Part shown: piece after piece, positions 24,397 to 32,200 of the stretch
Numbering within the stretch: the first letter of the stretch is position 1
Layout of the letters: every line of letters starts with the position of its first letter
Origin: Hydrogenophilaceae bacterium
GTDB taxonomy: Bacteria; Pseudomonadota; Alphaproteobacteria; Caulobacterales; Aquidulcibacteraceae
NCBI GenBank assembly: GCA_013389015.1
Contig: JACAEE010000124.1
Location: 1 to 61,656, forward strand
Reading direction: 5' to 3'
DNA: 61,656 nt
Translations under genes and position numbers: made by a program
The notes under the pieces: model-generated
Databases searched by the model: none
Told to the model about the DNA's origin: nothing
Seen by the model: the letters and a program-made list of their open reading frames with translations, nothing else

Positions 24397-25064
24397 ACCT
24401 GGCGCGGCGTCTTGCTGCGGAGGCGCTTGGCGCGCTCCTGCTTGCCGCCACGGTGATCGGCTCGGGAATCCTCGCCGATTCCCTCACGCCCGATGACGCC
24501 GTCGCGCTCCTCGGCAACACCTTGGCGACAGCCGCGATGCTCGTCGTGCTGGTGCTGATGTTTGCGGGAGTGTCCGGGGCCCACTTCAATCCCGCGGTGT
24601 CGCTGGTGATGCTTTTGGCGAGGGAGATGAGCGTGCGCGACGCCGCGCTCTACACGCTGTCGCAGTGCGTCGGCGCCGTCTGCGGCGCCATGCTCGCCCA
24701 CGCGATGTTCGAACTCCCCCTCCTGCAGACGGGCGATATCGAACGATCCGGCGTCGCGATGGCGCTGTCTGAGTGCGCCGCGACCTTCGCCCTCGTGCTC
24801 GCGATCCTGATGGTGCGCCGCGCGCGCCCGGAGGCGGTCGCCTGGACTGTGGGCCTCGTCATCGCCGCGGGCTATTGGTGGACGGCCTCCACCTCGTTCG
24901 CCAACCCCGCCGTCACGCTGGCGCGGACTTTGACCGCGACCTTCGCGGGCGTGCGCCCCGCCGACGCGCCCTTGTTCGCGGCGATGCAGATCGTGGGCGC
25001 GCTCCTGGCCCTGGGCGCCGCGCGCTTGTTCGCGCCGGAGAAGGGGCATGAACGCATCGTGTGA
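24393..25064 (+). CDS. aqpS: Aquaglyceroporin-type arsenite channel
   Basis: A MIP-family channel of 223 residues with two half-helix motifs, GAHFNPAVS (Asn66-Pro-Ala) and FANPAVTLART near residue 170. The second-half Arg follows the motif. In alphaproteobacteria such as Sinorhizobium, the ars-linked aquaporin AqpS lets As(III) leave down its gradient. Here it ends the operon and no arsB or acr3 pump is present. ATG at 24393 chosen to match the ATGA overlap; the frame could begin with TTG at 24387. Confidence 0.88.
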   Translation: MNLARRLAAEALGALLLAATVIGSGILADSLTPDDAVALLGNTLATAAMLVVLVLMFAGVSGAHFNPAVSLVMLLAREMSVRDAALYTLSQCVGAVCGAMLAHAMFELPLLQTGDIERSGVAMALSECAATFALVLAILMVRRARPEAVAWTVGLVIAAGYWWTASTSFANPAVTLARTLTATFAGVRPADAPLFAAMQIVGALLALGAARLFAPEKGHERIV

Positions 25065-25146
25065 CGCCGGTCATTGCGCGCGCAGCGAGGGCTGGCGCAG
25101 CGCAATGCGAGGGCCCACATTCCTGCCGGAGCACCGCGAGGGACGC

Positions 25147-26478
25147 ATGCGCACGCCCAAAACCCGCTACGCCAAGAGCGACGACGTCTCGATCGCCTAT
25201 CAGGTCTTCGGCGAAGGCCAGCGTACGATCGTTCTGGCGCCGGCCTGGGTCACGCATGTCGATCTTGCTTGGGAGGAGCCCGCTCAGGCCCGCTTTCTGG
25301 ACCATCTGAGCCGCTTTGCGCGGGTGATCCTGTTCGACAAGCGCGGCACCGGCGCCTCTGACCGTCATGTCGGCACGCCCTGTCTGGAAAACCGGATGGA
25401 CGACATCCGCGCCGTGATGGACGCCACCCAGACGGAGCGCGCCGCCTTGCTCGGCTGCTGCGACGGCGGCGCCATGGCCTCGCTGTTCGCCGCCGCGCAT
25501 CCCGAGCGCGTCACCCATCTCATTCTGTTCAACACCTTCGCCAAGCGGCTGCGTTCGCCGGACTATCCCTGGGCGCCGACGATGGAGGAGCGGGAATTCT
25601 ATTTTCGGCGGCTTGAGGCGCACTGGGGCGAGGGCCTCGACTTCTGCGCCATGGCGCCCAGCCGCGCCGGCGACGCCGCGTTCCGCGAGTGGTCGGGCAG
25701 GCTTGAACGCGTGGCCGCAAGCCCCGGCGCTGCGGTGGCCTTGGCCAGGCTGAACACCCAGGTCGACATCCGCGACGTGCTCCCCACGATCAGGACGCCC
25801 ACGCTCGTTCTCGCGCGCCGCGGCGATCGGGAGGTGCACGCCGACGAGACTGCTTACATCGCGCGCACCATTCCCAACGCCCAGCTCGCCCTCCTCGACG
25901 GCAGCGACCATCTGTTTTGGACCGGCGAGCCCGATGATCTGCTCGCCGCCGTCCAGGAGTTCGTCACCGGCGCCCCCGCCGAGCAGCCGGTCGATTCCGC
26001 GCTTTTGACCATCCTTTGCACCGATATCGTCGGCTCCACCGAGCGCGCCGCCGAACTGGGCGATCGCCGCTGGCGCGCGCTCCTTGAGCGCCACGACGAC
26101 ATCGTCGCGAGCGAACTGCGCCGCTTCATGGGCCGCAAAATCAACACGACCGGCGACGGCGTGCTCGCAGCGTTCGACAGTCCCGCGCGCTCCATTCGCG
26201 CCGGCCTCGCGATCCAGCAGGCGCTAGCTCCGCTCGATCTTCCCGTGCGCGCGGGCGTCCACACCGGCGAGTGCGAGATCCGCGGCGGCGTGCCCTCCGG
26301 CATCGCGGTGCATATCGGCGCGCGCGTGGCCAGTCTGGCGCAAGGCGGCGAAGTGCTGGCCTCGCGCACGGTGCGCGATCTCGCCGTCGGCTCCGGCCTG
26401 GCCTTCTACGATCGCGGCGAACATCAGCTCAAGGGCGTTCCCGGCGAATGGCGCCTCTACGCCGCAGCCGAGGGCTGA
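25147..26478 (+). CDS. Alpha/beta-hydrolase fused to class III nucleotide cyclase
   Basis: The 443-residue protein has an N-terminal alpha/beta-hydrolase domain (residues about 15-275) and a C-terminal class III adenylate/guanylate cyclase domain (about 284-440). In the cyclase, TDIVGST (Asp293) and INTTGDGVLAAF (Asp337) hold the metal-binding Asp residues. In the hydrolase the nucleophile motif reads GCCDG, so a Cys (Cys105) replaces the usual Ser; His255 is the likely base. GAGGGACGC precedes the ATG at 25147, preferred over an upstream start at 25048. Substrate and activity unknown. Confidence 0.88.
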   Translation: MRTPKTRYAKSDDVSIAYQVFGEGQRTIVLAPAWVTHVDLAWEEPAQARFLDHLSRFARVILFDKRGTGASDRHVGTPCLENRMDDIRAVMDATQTERAALLGCCDGGAMASLFAAAHPERVTHLILFNTFAKRLRSPDYPWAPTMEEREFYFRRLEAHWGEGLDFCAMAPSRAGDAAFREWSGRLERVAASPGAAVALARLNTQVDIRDVLPTIRTPTLVLARRGDREVHADETAYIARTIPNAQLALLDGSDHLFWTGEPDDLLAAVQEFVTGAPAEQPVDSALLTILCTDIVGSTERAAELGDRRWRALLERHDDIVASELRRFMGRKINTTGDGVLAAFDSPARSIRAGLAIQQALAPLDLPVRAGVHTGECEIRGGVPSGIAVHIGARVASLAQGGEVLASRTVRDLAVGSGLAFYDRGEHQLKGVPGEWRLYAAAEG

Positions 26479-26481
26479 GCC

Positions 26482-27159
26482 TCAGAACGCGGCGCGCGCC
26501 GCGCCCCAGGCGATGTGCCAGATCGCGTAATAGATGAGCCTGAGGACGACCATCCATGCAAAGCCGTTGCGGCGATAGACGTGGAGCTGAAGCACGTTGA
26601 ACGCCAGGATGTTGACGGCGAACGCCAAGCCCGCCGCGTCGAGCGCCGCGCCGCGCAGCTGATAGAGCGGCTCGATCAGCACGACCGCCACGATCGCGGC
26701 GTTGCGCAGCGCGACGCGCCGCTGCGGCCCTGCGAGCCCCGCGCCCGCCCACAGGATCGCGAGCGGCGCCGCATGCAGCGCGAACTCGGCGACGAGCGCG
26801 ATCGCCGGATAGAACGCCAGCGACATAGGCCAAGCGATAGTGATGCCGGCGGGCAGCGGCGCGGCGATGTCGATCACGATGGCGATGGCGGCGCACGCAG
26901 CCGCCGCCAGCATCGCCCAGAGCGGCGCCGGCGCCCGCACGATCCGATAGACCCCGCGCGAGCGCAGCCACGCGACCGCGCCGACGCCCGCCACGCATGC
27001 GAATCCCGCCGTCCACAACGGCGACCCGCCGAGGAAGCGGTCGAGCATTCCGGTTCGGCCCATCGCAAGCGCGGCGAGAATGGTCCACGCCGCGATCGCC
27101 GCGCCGACGACCGCGACGACATCCCCGGACGCCTTGGGCCAAAGTCCGCTGCGCATCAT
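26482..27159 (-). CDS. Multipass membrane protein of unknown function
   Basis: The 225-residue product has about six hydrophobic segments and a basic motif LRLIYYAIWH near its C-terminal end. There is no signal peptide. I do not recognise a family. It is convergent to the cyclase fusion gene (3-bp gap) and divergent from plsY. Two Met codons, at 27159 and 27156, are equally possible starts. Confidence 0.65.
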   Translation of the reverse strand: MMRSGLWPKASGDVVAVVGAAIAAWTILAALAMGRTGMLDRFLGGSPLWTAGFACVAGVGAVAWLRSRGVYRIVRAPAPLWAMLAAAACAAIAIVIDIAAPLPAGITIAWPMSLAFYPAIALVAEFALHAAPLAILWAGAGLAGPQRRVALRNAAIVAVVLIEPLYQLRGAALDAAGLAFAVNILAFNVLQLHVYRRNGFAWMVVLRLIYYAIWHIAWGAARAAF

Positions 27160-27229
27160 TCACCAAAACCTGCGGCCGGCGTCGGCGCCTTGATCGCCGT
27201 CAACGGCGGGGCCATGAAAGCCCCAATCC

Positions 27230-27862
27230 ATGCCCGATCCAATTCTCACCCTCACCCTCGCGGCCCTCGGCGGCTACCTTCTGGGCTCGATCCCGTTCGG
27301 GTTGCTGCTCACCCGCGCGGCGGGCCTCGGCGATATCCGCACGATCGGGTCCGGCAATATCGGCGCAACCAATGTGCTGCGCACGGGCCGCAAGGACATC
27401 GCCCTCGCCACCCTCTTGCTCGACGCCGGCAAGGCCGCCGCAGCGCTTCTTGCCGCGCGCGCTGTCGCCGGGCCCGAGGCCGGCTTCATCGCCGGCGCGG
27501 CGGCTTTCTTCGGCCACTGCTATCCGGTGTGGCTCTCGTTCAAGGGCGGCAAGGGCGTGGCCACGTTCTTCGGCGTCTTGTTCGCGGGCCTTTGGCCTGT
27601 CGGTCTCATCGCCGGCGCGGCCTGGCTCATCACCGCGTTCGTGTTCCGCTATTCCTCGCTCGGCGCGCTCGTGGCCGCCGTCGCCGCGCCAATCGCTGCG
27701 GCGGCGTTCAACGCCGGCGTCTGGGCCATCGGCTTCTGCGCGCTGCTGGCCGCGCTCATCTACTGGCGCCACCGCGCCAACATCGCGCGCCTCATGAACG
27801 GAACCGAACCCAAGATCGGCGCGAAGAAGCAGGCGGCCGATGAAACGCCGTCGCCGTCGTGA
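27230..27862 (+). CDS. plsY: Glycerol-3-phosphate acyltransferase PlsY
   Basis: PlsY transfers an acyl group from acyl phosphate to glycerol-3-phosphate at the inner membrane. The 210-residue protein has the family motifs [10 protein letters not shown], the [14 protein letters not shown] glycerol phosphate site and [12 protein letters not shown], with about five membrane helices. It lies 130 bp ahead of dprA, separated by a repeat. Confidence 0.94.
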   Translation: MPDPILTLTLAALGGYLLGSIPFGLLLTRAAGLGDIRTIGSGNIGATNVLRTGRKDIALATLLLDAGKAAAALLAARAVAGPEAGFIAGAAAFFGHCYPVWLSFKGGKGVATFFGVLFAGLWPVGLIAGAAWLITAFVFRYSSLGALVAAVAAPIAAAAFNAGVWAIGFCALLAALIYWRHRANIARLMNGTEPKIGAKKQAADETPSPS

Positions 27863-27884
27863 GGATTTGCGCGGCGCCTCCGCG

Positions 27885-27923
27885 CCCCCTTCCCCCGGGG
27901 GGGATGGGTTGGGATGGGGGGCG
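27885..27923. repeat. GC-rich hairpin repeat between plsY and dprA
   Basis: CCCCCTTCCCCC pairs with a following G-rich run, ending at GGGGGGCG. It resembles part of the GC-rich family of the 4.6 kb and 17.3 kb copies. The remaining spacer to dprA (27924-27995) shows nothing else. Confidence 0.55.
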
Positions 27924-27995
27924 TGCAGGGCGGAGCGTCGACGCCGCCGCCACCAGGAGCGGAGGGACAATCCATCTGCATACGGATGAAGCCGC

Positions 27996-29105
27996 ATGAG
28001 CCGGCCGCTGGCGCGCGCCGAGCTCGTCGCCTGGGCGCGGCTCGCGCGCACGCCGCGCATCGGCCCGATCAGCTTCCATCGGCTGATCGCCCGCTTTCGC
28101 ACGCCGGCCGCCGCGCTTGAAGCATTGCCGCGCCTCGCCCGCGGCGAACCGCTCGCCCCGGCGCGCGCGAGCGATGTCGAGCGCGAACTTGATCGCCTCG
28201 AAGCGATGGGGGCCCGTCTCGTCGCATCCTGTGAGCCAGATTATCCGCCGCTCCTGAAGCAGATCGATCCCCCGCCTCCAGTCATCGCCGCCCGCGGGCG
28301 GCTCGATCTGGCGCAGAGACGCACCGTGGCGCTTGTCGGCGCGCGCGAGGCCTCCGCCGCGGGTCTCACGCTGGCCCGCGACATCGCCCGCGAACTGGGC
28401 GCGATGGACTTCGTCATCGTCTCTGGTCTCGCCCGCGGCGTCGACGCGGCCGCGCATCGCGCGAGTCTGGATACCGGCACCATCGCGGTGCTGGCGGGCG
28501 GCCTGGATAATCCGTACCCGCCGCAAAACCTGGCGCTGCACGAAGAGATCGCAGCCCAAGGCCTGGTGCTGAGCGAAGCGCCGCTGGGCGCGATCGCGCG
28601 CGCGCGCGACTTCCCGCGCCGCAACCACATCATCTCGGGGCTCTCGCTGGGCGTCGTGGTCATCGAAGCCGCCTTGCGCTCGGGATCGCTGATCACCGCG
28701 CGCGCCGCCGCAGAACAGAACCGCGACGTGATGGCCGCGCCGGGCTCTCCGCTCGATCCGCGCGCGCGCGGCGCCAACGCGCTGATCAAGGCGGGCGCAG
28801 CCTTGGTGGAGGACGCCGCCGACATCGCGAGCCACCTTGGCGCGGCCCCGCGCGCGCTGCGCGCCGCCGCTGCACCCCGCCTCGCCCATATCGATGAAGC
28901 CTCCGAACCGATCGACGACGCCAAGCTCTCGCGCCTCGCGCGCCTGCTGTCGCCCACGCCGATCCACCTCAACGCTCTGGCGCGCAGCGCCGGCATGAAC
29001 CTCGGCGACGTCGCCGCCGCGCTCGTCGAACTGGAGCTCGCCGGCCGCGCCGCCTCCCTGCCCGGCGGCTTCGCGGCGCTGCCGCGCGCTGCGTTCGAAA
29101 ACTGA
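27996..29105 (+). CDS. dprA: DNA-processing protein DprA
   Basis: DprA protects incoming single-stranded DNA and loads RecA in natural transformation. The 369-residue protein has an N-terminal SAM-like helix region, the Rossmann-like core with TVALVGAREASAAGLTLARDIARELG and VSGLARGVDAAAHRASLDTG, the MFPRRNH-type FPRRNHIISGLS, and a C-terminal winged-helix domain (residues about 300-365). It is complete. Confidence 0.95.
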   Translation: MSRPLARAELVAWARLARTPRIGPISFHRLIARFRTPAAALEALPRLARGEPLAPARASDVERELDRLEAMGARLVASCEPDYPPLLKQIDPPPPVIAARGRLDLAQRRTVALVGAREASAAGLTLARDIARELGAMDFVIVSGLARGVDAAAHRASLDTGTIAVLAGGLDNPYPPQNLALHEEIAAQGLVLSEAPLGAIARARDFPRRNHIISGLSLGVVVIEAALRSGSLITARAAAEQNRDVMAAPGSPLDPRARGANALIKAGAALVEDAADIASHLGAAPRALRAAAAPRLAHIDEASEPIDDAKLSRLARLLSPTPIHLNALARSAGMNLGDVAAALVELELAGRAASLPGGFAALPRAAFEN

Positions 29106-29107
29106 TC

Positions 29108-29308
29108 CTAGAAGCGGCTGCGCGCAGCCAGCGCGTCGGCGGCCATCTGCGCGGCTTCCTCCAGGCGTGCGGCGAGCGCCTCCGCGCCCGCGTCGCGCGC
29201 CATCGGCGCGAGTTCGCGCGCCATCAGATAGATGTACGAGAGCGAATCCGCGGCGTTGACGGACAGCTCCTCAGCCTCTGCATGCGACTCAGGACGGGAT
29301 GCAACCAT
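29108..29308 (-). CDS. Small helical protein of unknown function
   Basis: A 66-residue product, Ala- and Glu-rich, predicted almost fully helical, with conserved-looking ADSLSYIYLMARELAPMARDAG in the middle. There is no signal or membrane segment. It is convergent to dprA (2-bp gap). Family not recognised. Confidence 0.55.
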   Translation of the reverse strand: MVASRPESHAEAEELSVNAADSLSYIYLMARELAPMARDAGAEALAARLEEAAQMAADALAARSRF

Positions 29309-29452
29309 AAGGCGAATAGCTAGGCAAAATCGCGCTTAAAGGGAAGACCCTGACCGCAAGTTCCCCAGCGCCCGCCCCGTTGACAAGCCCCCTGCCGCGC
29401 CCCCACGTACCGCCGCCTTGAGGCAGGCCGCATCCGGAGTCGCAGACGCAAG

Positions 29453-32047
29453 ATGGCTGTCGTCGTCGTTGAATCGCCCGCAAAAGCCAAGACAATCAAC
29501 AAGTACCTTGGCCCGGGCTTCAAGGTGCTGGCGAGCTACGGCCATGTGCGGGACCTGCCCTCCAAGGACGGCTCGGTGCGCCCGGACGAGGACTTCGCCC
29601 TCGATTGGGAGATCGATCCGGCCAGCGCCAAGCGCATCAAAGACATCGCCGATGCGCTCAAGACCGAGGACCGCCTGGTCCTCGCCACCGACCCTGACCG
29701 CGAAGGCGAGGCCATTTCCTGGCACGTTCTGGAAGCGCTGAAGAACCGGAAGGCGCTGAAGGACAAACAGGTCGAACGCGTCACCTTCAACGCCATCACC
29801 AAGGACGCCGTGCAGGCCGCGATGGCCGCGCCCCGGCAAATCGACATGGAGCTGGTCGACGCCTATCTCGCGCGCCGCGCGCTCGATTATCTCGTCGGCT
29901 TCACGCTCTCGCCGGTGCTCTGGCGCAAACTGCCCGGCGCGCGCTCGGCCGGGCGCGTCCAGTCGGTTGCGCTGCGCCTCATCACCGAGCGCGAGATGGA
30001 GATCGAGCGCTTCACGCCCCAGGAATACTGGTCGGTTGAAGCGCAGCTGGAGACGGAACGCGGCCAGCCGGTGCTCGCCCGCCTCTCTGCGTTCGAGGGC
30101 AGGAAACTGAAGCGCCTCGACATCGCCGACCGCACGACCGCCATGGCCGCGCTCGAAGCTGTGAAGACGGGCCAGTTCAAGGTGCAGGCGGTCGAGGCCA
30201 AGCCGCTGAAGCGCAACCCGCCGCCGCCCTTCACGACGTCGACCATGCAGCAGGAGGCCGCCCGCAAGCTAGGCTTCTCCGCCACGCGCACGATGCAGGC
30301 CGCCCAGCGCCTCTACGAGGCCGGCCACATCACCTATATGCGGACCGACGGCGTCACCATCGATGAAGGCGCGCTCCGCGACCTGCGCGCTGCGATCAAC
30401 GCCAAGTTCGGCAAGCAATACGCGCCCGAACAGCCGCGCCGCTACGCCACCAAGATCAAGAACGCACAGGAGGCGCACGAAGCCATTCGCCCGACCGATC
30501 CCTCGAAGATGCGCGCTGATCTGCACCTCGAAGGCGATCAGTCCGTTCTCTATGCGCTGATCTGGCAGCGCGCGGTCGCAAGCCAGATGGAGGCGGCCTC
30601 GATCGAACGCACGACGGTCGACTTCGTCGAGCCGCGCGGCAAGGCCGAGCTGCGCGCGACCGGCCAGGTCATTCTCTTCGACGGCTTCTTGAAGCTCTAT
30701 TCCGAAGGCCGCGACGATGAAGAGGAGAACGACGAGAACCGTCGCCTGCCGGCGATGAAGGAGGGCGAGCGCATGAGCGTGCGCGACGCCAAGGCCGATC
30801 AGCACTTCACCGAGCCGCCGCCGCGCTACACTGAAGCCAGCCTCGTCAAGAAACTCGAGGAGCTCGGCATCGGGCGCCCCTCCACCTACGCCGCGATCCT
30901 GGAGAAGTTGCGCGAACGCAATTACGTGACGATGGACAAGAACCGCTTCATCCCGGATGACCGCGGCCGCATCGTCACCGCGTTCCTGGAGAATTTCTTC
31001 CGCCGTTACGTCGAATATGATTTCACCGCCGATCTCGAAGAGAAGCTCGATCAGGTTTCGGCCGGCGAACTGGCGTGGAAGGATTTCTTGCGCGACTTCT
31101 GGAAGGATTTCCGCCTCGCGGTCGACGAGATCGGCGAACTGCGGATCACCAATGTGCTCGATGCGCTCAATGAGGCGCTCGGACCCCACATCTTCCCCCC
31201 GCGCGAGGATGGCGCCGATCCTCGCTCCTGCCCCACATGCAAGACCGGCACGCTCTCGCTGCGCCTGGGCAAATACGGCGCCTTCATCGGCTGCTCAAAC
31301 TATCCCGAGTGCAAATTCACCCGCCAGCTCGCGCCGGCCGAAGCCAACGGCAATGGCGGAATTCCATCCGAAGGGATCGAACTCGGCGTCGATCCGCAGA
31401 CCGGCGAGGATGTGACGCTGCGCAGCGGCCGCTTCGGCCTCTACGTCCAGCTCGGCAACGGCGATAAGCCCAAGCGCGCGAGCCTGCCCAAGGCCTGGGA
31501 TCACGAGACGCTGACGCTCGATCGGGCGCTCCAATTGCTGGGGCTGCCGCGCGTGATCGGCCCCCATCCGGTCGACGCCGAGATCATCACGGCCAATATC
31601 GGCCGCTACGGCCCCTACATCCAGAAGGGCAAGACCTACGTGAATCTGCAGAGCGTCGATGAGGTGTTCGAGATTCAGATGAACCGCGCCGTCGCGCTTC
31701 TGGAAGAGAAGACCAAGGGCGCCGGCCGCTTCGGCCGCGCGCGCGCGCCGGTTGAGCCGATCAAGGAGCTGGGCGAAAGCCCCGTCACCGGCAAGCCGAT
31801 CAAAGTGATGCCAGGCCGCTACGGCCCCTATATCAGCGACGGCGAAGTCAACGCCACGATCCCGAAAGAGATCAAGCCCGAAGACGTGACCCTCGACATC
31901 GCGCTGCCGCTGCTGGCGAAACGCGCAGAACAAGGCGGCGGCAAGAAGAAACGGCCGGCAAAGAAGGCCGCTGCAAAGAAGGAAGCCGCGCCGAAGGCCA
32001 AGAAAGCGCCTGCGAAGAAGGCGGCCAAGAAGGCGAAGGCGGAGTGA
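29453..32047 (+). CDS. topA: DNA topoisomerase I
   Basis: TopA relaxes negative supercoils. The 864-residue protein has a TOPRIM domain (VVVVESPAKAKTINKYLG, LATDPDREGEAISWHV), the catalytic Tyr in THITYMRTD-type GHITYMRTDG near residue 302, the GIGRPSTYAAIL segment, and one C4 zinc finger (CPTCKTG ... CSNYPEC) followed by topo-IA repeats. The last 35 or so residues are Lys/Ala-rich, a DNA-binding tail. The upstream 29309-29452 spacer holds a good TTGACA (29380-29385) but only a weak -10. Confidence 0.96.
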   Translation: MAVVVVESPAKAKTINKYLGPGFKVLASYGHVRDLPSKDGSVRPDEDFALDWEIDPASAKRIKDIADALKTEDRLVLATDPDREGEAISWHVLEALKNRKALKDKQVERVTFNAITKDAVQAAMAAPRQIDMELVDAYLARRALDYLVGFTLSPVLWRKLPGARSAGRVQSVALRLITEREMEIERFTPQEYWSVEAQLETERGQPVLARLSAFEGRKLKRLDIADRTTAMAALEAVKTGQFKVQAVEAKPLKRNPPPPFTTSTMQQEAARKLGFSATRTMQAAQRLYEAGHITYMRTDGVTIDEGALRDLRAAINAKFGKQYAPEQPRRYATKIKNAQEAHEAIRPTDPSKMRADLHLEGDQSVLYALIWQRAVASQMEAASIERTTVDFVEPRGKAELRATGQVILFDGFLKLYSEGRDDEEENDENRRLPAMKEGERMSVRDAKADQHFTEPPPRYTEASLVKKLEELGIGRPSTYAAILEKLRERNYVTMDKNRFIPDDRGRIVTAFLENFFRRYVEYDFTADLEEKLDQVSAGELAWKDFLRDFWKDFRLAVDEIGELRITNVLDALNEALGPHIFPPREDGADPRSCPTCKTGTLSLRLGKYGAFIGCSNYPECKFTRQLAPAEANGNGGIPSEGIELGVDPQTGEDVTLRSGRFGLYVQLGNGDKPKRASLPKAWDHETLTLDRALQLLGLPRVIGPHPVDAEIITANIGRYGPYIQKGKTYVNLQSVDEVFEIQMNRAVALLEEKTKGAGRFGRARAPVEPIKELGESPVTGKPIKVMPGRYGPYISDGEVNATIPKEIKPEDVTLDIALPLLAKRAEQGGGKKKRPAKKAAAKKEAAPKAKKAPAKKAAKKAKAE

Positions 32048-32060
32048 TGACGCTTGCCTC

Positions 32061-32186
32061 CCTTCTCCCCCGCGAGGGGGAGAAGGTGTCGGCGAAGCCG
32101 GCGGATGAGGGGGCGCGCCTCAGCATGCAAACCCCACCTTCATCCGGCGCTGCGCGCCGCCTTCTCCCGCCTATGGCGGGAGAAGG
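32061..32186. repeat. Palindromic repeat upstream of rnr, copy 1
   Basis: Two hairpins, CTTCTCCCCC / GGGGGAGAAG at the left and CTTCTCCCGCC / GGCGGGAGAAG at the right, enclose a shared middle with CATCCGGCGCTGCGCGCCGCC. The same element, same orientation, lies at 34483-34613 after rnr. It ends 14 bp before the rnr ATG, and its GGGAGAAGG end is the nearest Shine-Dalgarno-like sequence. Confidence 0.85.
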
Positions 32187-32200
32187 AAAGACGTCGCACG

